DNA of 64,000 nt from contig NW_020654810.1 of NCBI RefSeq assembly GCF_003589595.1, forward strand, positions 16,327,113 to 16,391,112, read 5' to 3'. This document shows, piece after piece, positions 47,061 to 59,989 of this stretch (the first letter of the stretch is position 1; each line of letters starts with the position of its first letter). The notes under the pieces are model-generated. The model saw only the letters and a program-made list of their open reading frames with translations. It did not search any database and was not told where the DNA came from. Position numbers and translations under genes: made by a program. This stretch comes from Hyposmocoma kahamanoa. Lineage: Eukaryota; Arthropoda; Insecta; Lepidoptera; Cosmopterigidae.

Positions 47061-50000
47061 AAACTCAATAAAAAATTATTTCACCACATATTACATTGAC
47101 CAAACGTTCAGAGAATTGTCTTAAAAACTAGTTTCAATACAGTTCATAGCTCAGTATTTAGGCGCCTATCGCTCCATGTAATAGCAAGAACAGAGCGTAC
47201 TGTTTCACGCACTCTGTGGCTATGACCACGGGTGATGGATGACCAGCGATATATCAAGCTACGAGCGCAGGCCTTGCCTCATCTCACGAATATTTATCAA
47301 CTTTGTTCGAAGGACCTCTTCATTCCCTTAAAATACTAAAAGCATATCCACTTTCGGATTATTTTACTTAAGATACAAAATCAGAACTACAAGGTCTACA
47401 ATGAGACTGATATTGCTACAAATTCTGAGTATAAGTTAACATAGCTAAAATAAATATTATATTTTTTAAGGTGAAATAAGTGCGCACTTTACCTTAATCT
47501 CACCTGATGGAAAGTAACGACGAGGTCGACGATGGAGCATGCATACCTATATAATGCCTATTCACTGTCAGCTTGAAAAGGCCCAATATAAAATTCGCCT
47601 TACTTTTACGAGACCAATTTGTAAGCTAAGCTGGGAACTATTTTAAGTGCAGTCGTATTTAGGTGGCGGTTATTTATTCATGTCACGACATATACAGTCT
47701 TTTAGAAAATATACTACCACAGTCCATTTATGACACCTTTGAAACTTCGAATTTTATTGTTTCTTTGTTATACAAAATCCAATTCTGAAAATATTTGAAT
47801 ATAAACCTTATTAACTAAGTTATAACTTCCAAGTGAGAGACGAAGGGAAAGCAAGGCGCTTTGTAGAATATGAAAAGTTTTATTGGGGTTGTTGCATAGG
47901 CTCAGAAGTTATGCGTGAATATAAGTAGGTCGTAAAAGGGCGTTAAGTTAAAAAACCTTTTTCTTTAAGTCAGCTGAAAACGAGGAATTTCTGCAAGAGT
48001 TCACCTGTGCCCGGCTCCCGTACCATCGTTTTATCGGTACCCCGAGACATAAATTACAAGTAAAAGTAATCGTTGAAACTTTCCCTCAGGCAGGCCGGAG
48101 GGCCAGAAGCGGAATTTGTACCGAATTACCTGCCACTGGTGTTAAGACTTGTAATTTATCAGAGCGAGTCCGCACTCGATAGCCTCCAGACTCTCGACGA
48201 CTAGTTACATGAAAATGACTTCCACTTACTTACTTCCTTATTGAAATGTGAAACTACAGCTACAGCTGTAGCACTTTCCCAATGTACCTTATTCAAGTCG
48301 CATATATAGAAGCCAGTTTCGAAAACATCATATTAGCGTTAACGCACCTGTTGCATATACAATGAATGACAAAGAACATTAAACATGACACGTCGCACAT
48401 TGATGTGACGATTTCATTTTTCTGTGTACGTTTAAGGCGGAAAACCGTCACCAAAAGTTTCTCCTTGGTTTTGTGCGAATATTACGGTATCTCAGAAAAA
48501 GGCGGGCTTTGATTGACGCTGGCAATCGGCTTAATGTAACCTTGAGGCAAGTTTTGCGCCGCGCACATACGACTGGTTAAATTTAGAGGTCTACGCAAAG
48601 CGACGCAATCTCTCACATGTCACAACGAAGGAGCTTTCCATATAATTCATTTGCCTATTCATATTTGTCTTACCGCCTTGATTCCCGAGCCTGCGAACTG
48701 AACTAAAGAAATCCTTACTGAGCAAGAATGTAAAATGACATTGTATTTTGCGGCTGGAGTGTTATTGAAAAAGTTTCGCGGAAATATATTTCCTTCTCAC
48801 TTAGCCATTCATACAAATTGAATGTAGTACCCATTCTAAGGCTATACGAAGCTAGGCGTATGGTTTATATTCGTCGTTCAAGATTACGTGACTGGAAATA
48901 GTAAATCGGATGATGATGTTGATAATGTAGGTCGTAATGGGCCATTGCCAATAAAACCTTATAGGTAAGCGATGGATTAAAAGGAAGTGGGTCAGGGCAA
49001 GGCCGATGCCTTATGAAAATAACGCGCTTTGGAAGGCTGCTCCCGTCTACTAAAAAGTCGGAAGTACCGCGTTATCTGTTCATCAATCAAACGCCTACCT
49101 GATGACGCAAAAGTTGTTTCACCAGCAGCACACATAAAATCTGTTCAAAGTAAAATTCCAACGATTCGATTTGCTGAATAAAAGATAAGCAATAAAGCGC
49201 CATTTGCATTAATCATCATTTCATAAAGTTAGAAAAAATATTTCTTTAACTCCCGTCTCTACACTCAAGCGATTAGTTTTCTGTGACATTAGCAATATTT
49301 TGCTTGTTGAATTTATCAAGTAAATTATTTTGTTGTCTTGAAAAGTTTTTTAAGATAAAAATATGATTTGCGTCATATATATTCCATACAAATTATATTG
49401 TCTTCTCAAATTAAGGCTTGTAAAGTTGACAAGTAAAATGTATAATCGAATAGGTTCTCCAATCACACTAACTTTAACTTTACATTAGGGGCGCTAGTGT
49501 TGCTTCCTAAAAGAAAAGTTACATGCACTCAATAGAAGGTCGCTTAATAAACTTTTTCGATGAGAAGAGGAACGGCAAAAGTCCGCAATTTGGCAATATC
49601 GTTCACTTGTCCCGGCCAAATGAATAATTATTAAAATTTAAATTCTTATTTTGAGACTCATTACAAAGTTCGAAAAGGGTCTTGCTTTTGTATAATTAAA
49701 GAGCTTTCCATTTTGTCACGATAAACTTCGGATCGTCAAAATTAATTGAAATATTCAGAATCAATGATCCCGTATTGTATAATACCATCCTTTCGTACAT
49801 GTTTTAGGGGAAGGGCCCGCTGCCGAATCAATAGAAATCCAATGTGAGGGGATCCGATTTAGATTGACATGTAGCTTAGGAAATTCCCTCCCTTTAAGCA
49901 AAAGAGTGGTCATGAGTGTACATGACGATAACAACCTTAGCGAATAATCTGTTTAGTTTCTGTAGAAAATCCTACTGGAATTACTAGTCTGCTATATTGC

Positions 50001-51696
50001 TCGAAATTCAATGTTTTCATACACAGTCAATATAGTTTTATGAAAAATAATAACAGAGGCTGTTTGTATTTGGCACAACGTGTGTAGACGAGTGGCGATG
50101 GCGAGCGTCGAGTCGCGGTCGCGGTCGTGTTTCCTGCGAGGGTCATTTGAGCCCATCGTTACCAACAGCAGGCGTACGCACAACGACCTCTTCATTTTCA
50201 CAGGAAATTTTACGCGCATAGCACGCGTTAAACGTTACTGTACTCTGCTATATTTTTTACGAGGACCATTTGCCGCAGTGTTGCACACCCTGTATTTTGC
50301 TTTTACATCGTTTAGTGCATGGCCAAATTGAAATTATGGTAAAATATTTTTATAGGTGTGGTTTTTATGCTCCATCCATGTAGTTAAACGTTAGTGCCGA
50401 CAGAGCGGTTACAATGTTTAAGAAAACGTACTGCTTAAAATATATGAGGTCAATATGAAGCATCTTTGTTTGACTCAGTTTGCAAGTTATCTCTTAAGAT
50501 AAATTTCCTCTAATATGTATGTTCTGTACGTACCACTAAATCAATATTGTAAGTTTTGCCAAGAAACTTACTAGCCGCAGCGGCCAGCTGAAAGTTTCAT
50601 GTGGCTGATAATTTACATAATAGAAGACGGTAGGTCTATCCAACATCGGGGTCATCCAAACTTCAGTGGATTAGGGCTTTCACGGGCAAGGCTTATCGGA
50701 TTTTGAACGAATTTCGGAATACTTGCGATAGCGACGTCATTATCGATATCCGATTTATATGCAGATTGGAAGTAAAGTGGGGCGGCGCGGGCGCGCGGCG
50801 TGGTGCGCGTCACGCGCCGCCGCCGCCACAAGATGTGCCGCCACCCGCCAGCCAGCGCCCGCCCGTCGACTTGTTTCGGCCACCGCACTCCAATAAATAA
50901 TCCCACTCACAGACCACAATCCCCAACTTTGTCTTATTTCGAGATTATACCATTAATCCTTCAACATTTTCTTCGGAACTAAGATCCTTGTTCAACTTTT
51001 GCGCACTCGACCCTAAACGAAGACAGAATCTCCATTGTGAGGATTTAACAGTTGTTTCCGCTCCGCTGCATTTCACAGAGTAATTATAAAATATCACAAT
51101 GGATGTCAACTCTATTCATGATAAGTGCCCAAGATGGAGAGCGTCACTCGCATAATTCAGTAAATGCGATGATGAATTATATTGTTAAGAGACTGTTTTA
51201 CCATTGTAATGTTATTGGCTCAAGCTTATTCGTACTGCCTCATTTGTCTTATACACTAAAATACACTATTGCATGGTGTTCAATTACATCGCCCGAAGAA
51301 GTTCGGTCGAAGGTAGTAACGGAACGTAATGTGAAATGTAGCAAGTGAACTTTTCACTTTCTTAAAGCACTCCTGAACTTAAACATCGCTCGTTCCGTAA
51401 ACACTATAGATTGCGTTCATTTCAACTCTGACGAGTCTTACTTTGTAAACAATAAGTAATTTAGGAAATGGAAGCGAGCGTATGGACGCCCGGCATTTCC
51501 CATAGGTATGACTGGCACAATCTACATAAGACTAACGAGTGAAGTTCAGTGGCCTATCACGGCTTGCAAAAGGGGTTTGGATTGCTTTTGTTTGCAGCAG
51601 TATCTTGTTATTTTGCGTAGTGCCCTCCTTTTGGCTTTGCATTTGTCACAATATGCTGTTCGCATGATTATGAAGCATAAATGAACGCAAAAGAAT
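47061..51696 (+). other. Repeat-poor sequence with a GC-rich block at 50700-50880
   Basis: No transposon recognised. The block at 50780-50880 is the most GC-rich part of the window (GCGCGGGCGCGCGGCG, CCGCCGCCGCCACAAG), and open frames overlap on both strands there (50652-50906 minus, 50703-50900 plus), as expected by chance in stop-poor GC-rich DNA. Proline-rich readings are not convincing as an exon. Confidence 0.4.
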
Positions 51697-52025
51697 AGAA
51701 TAGAATAAGATTTATTCACGGCTTACAACACATCAATAAACACATGTAAGTTGAGAAGGAGAAAAAATTATAATAATTAAAAAATAATAATATAATTAAA
51801 GCTGAAATTATTAAATGAAGAATTAAAAGTGCGTAGGAAATAAAATAACTATTAAATACTAAATAAAATTACTAAATAAACAGTAAAAAAAATTTAAATT
51901 AATACTAAAAACAATGTGTTGCTATCATGAAAAGGCTGCGATTCAGCGTAAAGCCAGCCTGGAGACTGACGCTGACCTTCTGCCGCATCCTCATACGTTC
52001 CGGCGTCGACCGAATCTCAAAACAA
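51690..52025 (+). mobile_element. Probable unclassified retroposon
   Basis: It opens with GAATAGAATAGAATAAGATT and an A-rich stretch, and ends with a GC-richer part containing AGCCAGCCTGGAGACTGACG and CATACGTTCCGGCGTCGACC. Such A-rich to GC-rich transitions are seen in lepidopteran retroposons, but I cannot name the family. Confidence 0.35.
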
Positions 52026-52494
52026 GGACAAATGGACAAAACAATAAAAAATTATGAGATATTTAGCACTTTTAAAATATTAATGTACAAAAGATGGTGA
52101 CTACTACATAACCTACATACAAAATAGATTATTCTTCGGGAACAAACATTTTGTTCTATAAATTTGGCAAACGCTAACTACAAACCCAATCTACTTATGT
52201 CGCCTACAAGAGATTATTATTTCGTTATTAACACAACGTCTTTTTTGTACTTGCATTGTTTTGTGTTTTTGTGTGCAATAAAGAACATTTATTTTGTATT
52301 GTACCACAGCTTTGTGGTCAGACTTAATTCTTGCCAAATTAGTAATAATAATAATGTTTATTGTTACAAAATAGTTACAACACAGTAATGAAGTCCCTGA
52401 TACTTGAGCTAGGTGTAACCTGTGTTACAGGAGTCAGTGTCCTCGCTCAAACATTTGACACAACTTACTACCTATTTCTTAACAATTCTAAATT

Positions 52495-52580
52495 AGTCCT
52501 ACCGGTAATCAAACTTGGGACCTCGTCACTCAGCGCCCACATTGCAAACCGATGGGCCATCTATGTTGACTTTTCCAATA
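52495..52580 (-). mobile_element. tRNA-like SINE head, reverse
   Basis: CCGGTAATCAAACTTGGGAC is a reversed B-box region, and GCGCCCACATTGCAAACCG the reversed A-box side, followed by ATGGGCCATCTATGTTGAC. It resembles the reverse SINE at 62895-63045. Confidence 0.55.
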
Positions 52581-53046
52581 TTGACTAAAATACGTATTAG
52601 GCTTCAAGTTTTAATTTATTCGCGAATCTACACTTTCACAGGCTACCGAATTCGTCAAATTAACCCAATTTATAATTATGGTGGTATGATCTTACATCAT
52701 CGGTGTACTGAGCCACCCATTAAAACAATATCCACATTTAAATTGCAACCTAGAACAATTGCTCAGAGATCAATTTGGAATTTAAAGAAGTTATAGTTTA
52801 TGTATCCTAATCAGTGTATGGATACTTTATGTTTGGCCTATGTAAAGGGCTGTTTTTTTTCATAACAGGCATCAAGTAACTGGACGAAAGAGTCGTGTGC
52901 CTGATGGTAAGCTACACGCCTGTCCATAACAGTTGTAGTGCCATGTAGAGCTTCAAATCGCAAAGATCTGAGGGGCATTGCCATTGCGCCCGTCGCTCTG
53001 AGACATAACCTGTAATTTCACCAGCGCTCTTACCCTTCAAAACATT

Positions 53047-53437
53047 ACTGCCTCTGTGGCCGAACGGTTGTCATGCCGGACTGCCACACAGAGGTCCCAG
53101 GTTCGATTCCCGGGTCGGGAGAAATATTTGTGTGGCCTACATATATTTCTCTCGTGAGTTTGGGTGTAATTTGTGGTTGTCTATGTGTGTGTCCATGGCA
53201 CCCGCGACTCAGGGTTTCCCTAGCGCGGGGCTAAGTTGAGTGTGTGCGTTATTATTATTATTGTTATTATTATTATTATCGTATTTATTATTATTATTAT
53301 TATTGTTATTGTTCTTAGCTTTTTTTTGTAGCTGGTTTGAACCACACTTGAGGACCGAAATCAAGCAAATGCAGCATGTCTATATGGACGGTCGTGGTGG
53401 TCGTGCCTAACAAAAGCTTACTTACTTACTTACTTAC

Positions 53438-53469
<32 letters not shown>

Positions 53470-53490
53470 GTTATTATTATTATTATTATT
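53047..53490 (+). mobile_element. SINE S1 plus a second retroposed piece, with ATT/TTA tails
   Basis: The first part, GCCTCTGTGGCCGAACGG ... GGTTCGATTCCCGGGTCGG ... AGTGTGTGCG, is the S1 SINE with an intact B-box and a (TTA)n tail to about 53310. The second part includes GAACCACACTTGAGGACCG, CAAGCAAATGCAGCATG and TGGTGGTCGTGCCTAAC. It runs into (CTTA)n and (TTA)n up to 53490. ATTACTG sequences border the whole insert and look like the target duplication. The open frames rich in Y or I here are readings of the simple repeat. Confidence 0.8.
53240..53310 (+). repeat. (TTA)n microsatellite
   Basis: TTATTATTATTATTG repeats interrupted by single bases, forming the SINE tail. Confidence 0.9.
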
Positions 53491-53494
53491 ATTA
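53413..53494 (+). repeat. (CTTA)n then (TTA)n microsatellite
   Basis: Four or five CTTA units are followed by about 20 TTA-type units with one TTG interruption near 53470. Confidence 0.9.
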
Positions 53495-53571
53495 CTGCTT
53501 CGCGGCAGATATTGGTAAGGTGGTAGTACTTCCCTGGACGAACTCTTTCACAACGAGCTCTACTGCGACTA

Positions 53572-55009
53572 AAATGCTGGTTGAAATCTTTAATAGATAG
53601 CTTTGTACAGTACTCCGTATCCACATACTCGGATTAATTTTATATGTAATTTAGGGTCATTACTACAACCATGTAGAAAAACAAAGTGTCTTTATTACCA
53701 AGCATTTTGCATTATGTCTGACTTTAGGCTATGTAATAAATGTACATTAATTTAATGTACGAAATAAACCCTCTTAAAATTCCAAAACAACCCAAATATT
53801 TCGCAAGATACATAAAAAGGTAATTGGTCCCGACAAATACGGAATATCGACCATCAAACACAAACTTCGACATAGGATAAACTAATTCGATTAATCATTA
53901 CCCTTAATTATATCGAAAGCCTCGCCATCTAAAATTCACCTGATCGCCGCAAAAACGATCGCTTGCTATCAAACATTTGCTCGTTCATTCTTCACAACGT
54001 ACGGTGTACGTAATGTTTGTAGGCCAATTTACATATACACTGTGTAACGAAAATGTTTAACCAAGTAAATACTTTTCTAGGCAGCAATATTCAGCCGAAA
54101 TATGGTAGACATGTATAACTGGTTGCTGTTAAGCAATAACGTGTCAGTCAACACGATTATTGTTTTGCGAAAATCGCAGCTAAACATTTGTTCATTACTT
54201 TTTATAGTTTGTTCTAAAATTTACTTACAAAATTAAATTAAAGCTTTTGCTTTTGTGATCTTTGAAATTATGACTTGTTCTGATTTATAATTCCCCAACA
54301 ATAACAAGCACCACAGCAAAAGTTTTCTTTTTATAAGTAAATTTTAGAAACTTTAATCAAAACAACAAGAAAATCTTTAGGTGCCATTTTCGCAAAATTA
54401 TGATCATGGTGGTTGACATGTTATTGCTTACCAGCATCCTAAGTAAGCATCACAGACATAATACGTCTATTAGCAATACCTTGTCGCTAATTTACAATGG
54501 TTACAAATTTACTGTTATATTCCAATGTTGATTAGTAGTGGTAATTACAATTTATTAATTAATAAATACGTCACAGTCGCAGGTGTTACAAACAATCGAT
54601 ATTAATTTGAATGCGAATGCTAATCACGTCGCTTTCGAGCACTTGCCTTTAAAAGCAATTGTTACATATCGAGCGTTCTCGCAATCGCCATTCTTCACTC
54701 TGTATAATCTAGACGAGGTATTTATGCTATCCAGCGTGGACCGACACGGTTAATCAATTAAGCGTACCTGCAAGTTTTAGTTGAATTTGAACGATCTATT
54801 TTGGGTATTAGCTCAATTAATCCAGGTTCAGTACGTTAGTGAATAATACAGTAGCACAGTTCCGTTGATTAGTTTTACTTAACACGCAATTACAAATAAG
54901 ATGTGTTAGTTAGATTTTATCAATGCACAGCAAATTTAAAGGCTGCGTAATCAACGTAAGGTCCGTGTTTTTTACAAACGTCTCGGCAGATTTCTTTTCT
55001 TTTTGTAGA
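53572..55009 (+). other. Unassigned AT-rich sequence
   Basis: No gene or repeat recognised. Confidence 0.4.
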
Positions 55010-55190
55010 TTCATATGTCATCAACTGCCTCTCAAGCAGAATTCGAATCTGGCCTCGCATCTTTGAATTTTTCGAAATTTATGTGCGAAATTTTATTTGA
55101 AATTTGTCATGAGCTTTTTTTCGGTGAGGGATCACTGAATAGGATTTAGGCCATAGATTACCACGCTGACCCAATGATGATTAATAACAA
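55010..55190 (+). mobile_element. SINE S3-like fragments
   Basis: TCAAGCAGAATTCGAATCTGG is a tRNA-like B-box region on the plus strand, followed by a TTATGTGCGAAATTTTA body. TTAGGCCATAGATTACCACG at about 55148 belongs to the same family in the opposite sense. The two pieces are probably separate insertions. Confidence 0.5.
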
Positions 55191-55513
55191 AAATTCTTAT
55201 TATTTATTGCCAATAAATTCATCTTATAATATTTACATACAGAGGTTGAAATGACAACGTGTTTGACCATTGTGAGAGAGCGGAACCTGTACTAAGATAC
55301 CCTGTAATACAGTATTCCGACCCCCCAATCTCAGACTCGATATCTAGAAATATGTGTTAATAACTATTAATACTTAATAACAAAAATAATAAATGGAAAA
55401 GAAAAGATAACAGAGTCGTTCGAAAGCTAAATCAGTAAAATACGTATTTGCACGTATATGGAACACAAATTGTGTGTGTCTGTATGTGTTTGAGTGGGTG
55501 AGCATGTGTGTTT

Positions 55514-55523
55514 NNNNNNNNNN
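55514..55523. other. Assembly gap (10 N)
   Basis: Ten unknown bases sit inside a TG-rich stretch. The true length is probably not 10. Confidence 0.99.

Positions 55524-55558
<35 letters not shown>
55524..55558 (+). repeat. (TG)n microsatellite next to the gap
   Basis: About 17 TG units directly follow the N run, and TGTGTGTCTGTATGTGTTTG precedes it. The minus-strand open frames with poly-HT are readings of this repeat. Confidence 0.95.
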
Positions 55559-55559
<1 letters not shown>

Positions 55560-55560
<1 letters not shown>

Positions 55561-55725
55561 ATTATGGACTTCACACGTTTTCCGAGGGTTGTGAACCTTC
55601 ACCGTAAAAAGCTCATGATAAAATTCAAATAAAATCTCGCACATAAATTAATAACTTCCGCCCGGATTCGAACTCGCGGCATCTGCTCGAGAGGCGATAG
55701 GTCCAACCATTAGCCTACCACGACA
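55560..55725 (-). mobile_element. tRNA-derived SINE (family S3), reverse
   Basis: ACTTCACACGTTTTCCGAGG, CTTCACCGTAAAAAGCTCAT and CGCACATAAATTAATAAC lead to a reversed tRNA head with CCGGATTCGAACTCGCGG (B-box) and ACCATTAGCCTACCACGAC. The head is better preserved than in the two copies near 40455-41030. Confidence 0.75.
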
Positions 55726-56769
55726 TTAGACTCATTATGTAGATATCTACAATGATTAAACTACCTAAATCTACTACTCTTTCGTCCGTCTAGATTTAGG
55801 GTATAGTTAAGTATTACTAAACGTAGGTAGAGATTTTTTTATATTTAGAACAACTCTAGTGTTCCGGGTATTGTCAATTACAACAATGTACTTGCACACA
55901 AATTAATTTCAACGATTATTAAATAAATTCAGACGTACATTTTTTTTTAAAGCTTTACAATTAAAAATACAAATCAATGTACAAACAGCACATCAAGCAA
56001 TATACTTTTGTTCGAATATCGCCTTCAGTGGAATGGAACAAGATCCGTCAATGTGCAGCTTGATATACCGCCGGCTGTACATAAATCTAGGCCTAAAACA
56101 TAGGCATAAAAAATTGTATGTAAGACTGAGAATACAGGTAATATAATATATCTGGAACATACATTATTGTCAACACGTTAAACGAAATTAAAAACACGTC
56201 CATTACGATGGATGATATAATATAACCATGATTGTTAAAAATCTAAAAACCTATTGTGTTTTGGCGAAAATTTATTCACGGTTGTTATATTTCCCGGCGG
56301 TTTTAATGAAAAACATGAACTAAAGAGCGAACACATCATTCATTTTTCAACCGAGCTGTCTATTATGAGTTGCAGTTTGTAAAAAGTTGGTAATTAACCG
56401 AGCAACTCAGCAGGTCTCGACTTCTGAAGTGTTCACAAAGTTCAAAACACCCTAATCATAATCATTAAAAACGAGGGACAGCGATATAATATCCTGTATT
56501 TATAATCGAATCCAACAAGTCACTCATTCTTGGTACGCGAGTTTCTAATATTAATTATTTAATATTTCTGCATCTAATTTTTTTAGTTACAATGCCATAA
56601 AATGAACATACATTTGTTTTCATTTTTAGTAGGTATGAAATGTGTAAAAAAATCAATACCTTCCAGACAATGTTATGGTTAAAGAGCATTATGATTAAAT
56701 AGAAAAAAAAACATTGTATGATACATAAGCTCAATTGATATAATAAATTAATGTATTGTATGTATCTCC
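55726..56769 (+). other. Unassigned AT-rich sequence
   Basis: A short piece near 56400 (GAGCAACTCAGCAGGTCTC) resembles part of SINE S3. Otherwise nothing recognised. Confidence 0.4.
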
Positions 56770-57125
56770 AACAATATCATACCATGACTTTCAGGTGGGG
56801 TTTCTCACGATGTTATGTGATCGTCCATATCATCCATAGCCCGACTTCACCGTTGTTTATAAGGCTTCCCGCAATTTGTGCCATTAACCACGACTCTGTT
56901 CTAGTCTCACCTATCTACGGCCCGCAACTTTGACGGTGTTGTCCACCTATCACGGCACAAAACATCCCATGATTATAGAAAACCATTTCTTGGCCACCAT
57001 TCGGTTATTACTTTACTCCATCGGTCTTCACTACGCATCGCAATATGTCCTGCCCAACTCCGTTTGTTCGTTACCCGATCTCCTATGCCCTGGATCTCTT
57101 AGTTAGTGTTTGGATTTCGGAAGTC
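56770..57125 (-). pseudogene. LINE reverse-transcriptase C-terminal relic
   Basis: On the minus strand, 57063 down to about 56996, the reading RSWAGHIAMRSEDRWSKVIT then EWWP is the classic GHI-R-RW-K motif near the end of insect LINE ORF2 proteins. The region toward 56770 continues the homology, with several stops and shifts (fragments such as VVNGTNCG and MDDMDDHIT). Decayed and short. Confidence 0.75.
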
Positions 57126-59727
57126 GGAACTCGGTGTCTAAGTTCGATGCCGATGTTGATGATGTGATACTTAATTAGTAATTTAAACTTGAATAGAATT
57201 GCACTAAGTCAGTGCTGGAAGTGAAACTCGAACTCCTACATCGAGCAACCACGAGACATTTCGTCGTCATTATTATTATCTTCCGCCCATATTTTATTTC
57301 CAAAGATCGACTTATATCAATAATAAAACCAACGCTTATTATATCGTGGAACTCCTTTGAGTAACACAAAGGTCTCTCTCTTTGATGTGTAAGAAATCTA
57401 TTGTAGTCTATGGATTACAATGGATCTGTCTTTTGAAATGTTTCAAAGGTTTCACAGATCCCCAATCAACGGGCATGACCCTCGTAATTCATTTGAAACC
57501 AACTTTATTAATGTTGCTTATTAATGTTATGAATTTTAATCAAATTTCTTACTACCTATTTTAATCTGTTTAATTCACTCAAGAAATTGCTTAATAATAA
57601 TTTCTGGAATTATTATTACATAAGTTTGGAAATAATTTCAATTATTAATTTTTGTTTGTAGATTAAAAGGGGTTCAACAATATAAAATTAAACAAGACCT
57701 TTCTTTGTGGTGTTCATTTTTTTTACAATGAAGCAATGAAACAAATGTTCACTTGTTAATCGCGAACGAAATAAATATTTAGTAAGTGACATGCCTACAC
57801 AAAATTCGTAGCTACGTCGAACCGTTCTATATGTCGACATTTTCTGTTTGTCTCGTACTCAAGCGCAGGTTAATAAGTAATGAAGCGGATTCGGCCGAGT
57901 TTTGTTTGTTAAAGTGATTATTCAAATACGGAAAACGTTTTTGGATTTTCCTAAACTTCTCTCATATTTTATTCACAGATTTTTCACGGTTAGAGAAATT
58001 CGTAATTGCTGATAAGATTTGCGTTCAGGCCGCTTTGATGTTTTATGTTTAACTTTTCTTATGTTTGATTTAGACGCTGGAATGGTTACTTAGATTTGCT
58101 AATTTTCATATTTTGGTTTTCGGTAGAGGAGCATCAAATTATCTCGGAAAATTCACTTTGCAGAGCCACGCTACCATTACAAATTGAACATTTAACTTAT
58201 TTTTGCGAGCCATTAGAGGTTAAATAAACTTCGTATTCCATTATTTAATTATAAATTTATTTAATAAGTCATTTTGATCGATTTCTTGCGTAGACTGTTT
58301 TTTTATAACGACGCTTTATTAGCTTTTTTACATTTTTTATTTTGGTCCTCAGTTAAAAGTAACTGTTTAACTAAAACCTATAATAACGCATCGTATGTCC
58401 TAGTACCAACTGTTACAAGTACCGGAAAATGTAAATCTGTACACCCATTGTCCAATCCAATATTCTTGTAGACGTATTAATAAAGAAAAGAGCTCTGGTC
58501 GTACTATATTTTCAAAGATAACTAATCCAATCCCAAGATTATTCCGTAGAATTCCCAATCAATTCACCTACAAAAGCAGAAGAATAAACCGTTGCTGGCC
58601 TCGATGTACTTACCGTTTCGCCCCGCTAAGGAATCATTACGAAAATACGACAAAATTGTAGAAGCCCAGAAGGGTGTTATTTATGGAGGGCAGAGGCCGG
58701 AGTGTATCTGAGTAGCTCTATTAGCTCAACTAATATTTTCTTCTTCAAGTTAATTGTTATGTCGCCTTTAAGACCAGGTGGCTTGTCCCATTAGGCCGCT
58801 GCGGGCGAGTTAATGCCGGCGAGCTACGAAACTTGAGAGCCACTGAGGGAACTCCGCGGAAATTTTTAAACAAATTAAAACTTTTTCTTTATGCCATTTT
58901 CCGAAGAGTGTTCTTACTGATTCCTTTTTATTGAGTTTACTACCGCTCACTTACTTTACCATTATTTGTAAACAAGTGCGAGATTCTTCCATTCTGAATT
59001 CCGTACCTGAAAATATCTTTATTATTTACACTTTCTCATTTCCCTGCTTTTAAGTACGAGTTCCTTAGTTACTTTTTTTTTAAAGCCTGTGTTCGTAACT
59101 TTTGTGTTTGGTTCTATTCTCTATGTTTATTTGAGATTTTCATCGTAGTGGAGTGCCGTTCCTTTCATAGATTTTAATTGAAACCGCAATAGACCTAAGT
59201 TATTTAAGTTCAATACGATATGCGCCATTCCGAGCTTACATTACAATGCAAAGTTGACCTTAATTAATGCAAGATAGTTTCCTATCTGGCTGAAGTCGGG
59301 CATTGTACCACTATTGGTACTGTGATGAACGTAAGCTGACCATTACAGTCGATTGTTCCTGAACTAAATAGCCACCAGCTTTTAGAACTATTGCATAGTT
59401 TGCTGTAGGTACTTAACATACTACGAATTGTTGAATACACTTTCATCAAAGTGTCAAGGGATCAAGGTATTTTTCTAAATATTTGATTGCCATATTAAAG
59501 TTAAATAAAAACATCTATGTCGACGACTTAGAGTGTGTGATTTCTATGTAATGTTTCTGGGCGAAGATAAAAATGTGGTGTAAAATGTAGTAAGCGCTAT
59601 AATCTTTGTAGTTAGTATTTTAATTAGTTCAATTATACCACTTTCAGACACCATATTACTTTAATAATACATTTGAGCCAGAAGTTTATAATTTTTTCTC
59701 AACAAAAATCAGTAAAAACGAACTATC
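57126..59727 (+). other. Unassigned sequence, possibly with a SINE fragment
   Basis: GTGAAACTCGAACTCCTAC near 57220 looks like a reversed B-box. The rest is AT-rich and carries no gene I recognise. A GC-richer patch lies near 58770-58860. Confidence 0.35.
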
Positions 59728-59775
59728 TTTTTTATTATAGTATCTAGTGACGGGACGAACAAGTCATGTGAGATT
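59728..59775 (-). mobile_element. RetA retroposon, copy 8, terminal fragment
   Basis: TTTTTTATTATAGTATCTAG, then TGACGGGACGAACAAGTCAT matches the 3'-tail end of the family in reverse. Confidence 0.6.
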
Positions 59776-59945
59776 TTCACAGTACGGCGAAGTCATTGAT
59801 TCAAGTTCAGCCGGATTGATGGAATTTTTCTTGGTGTTCACACACTTTGTATTAATAATTATAACAAACTAGTGAAGTAATTTCACAAAAACGATAAAAT
59901 ATTATGGTAGTAAAGCATCGTGATATTCAATAAACTTAATATTCA
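59776..59945 (-). mobile_element. SINE S4 relic, related to 7930-8335
   Basis: ATTATAACAAACTAGTGAAG, then ATTATGGTAGTAAAGCATC and ATTCAATAAA match the second half of the element at 7930-8335 with clear divergence. Confidence 0.5.
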
Positions 59946-59989
59946 AATATGCTTATATTGTATTCACTAAAAATTTTTTAGCGATTGTT

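Larger units (their letters stand above)
52852..53571 (-). mobile_element. RetA retroposon, copy 7, split by a SINE composite
   Basis: In plus order it has TTTTTTTTCATAACAGGC, GACGAAAGAGTCGTGTGCC, TGATGGTAAGCTACACGCC, GCCCGTCGCTCTGAGAC and CAGCGCTCTTACCCTTCAAAA. After the insertion it resumes at about 53491 with ATTACTGCTTCGCGGCAG and ends GGACGAACTCTTTCACAACG and AGCTCTACTGCGAC. It is close to full length and is a reverse copy. Confidence 0.8.

Noticed and set aside
49099..49130. CTGATGA followed by GTTTCACC, as a hammerhead core
   Set aside because: No GAAA or cleavage triplet at the right place and no stem II.
53376..53624. Poly-Y and poly-I open frames
   Set aside because: Readings of the (TTA)n microsatellite and the RetA end.
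56785..56800. ACTTTCAG|GTGGGG as a recursive splice site
   Set aside because: It falls in the LINE relic, and the donor is weak.
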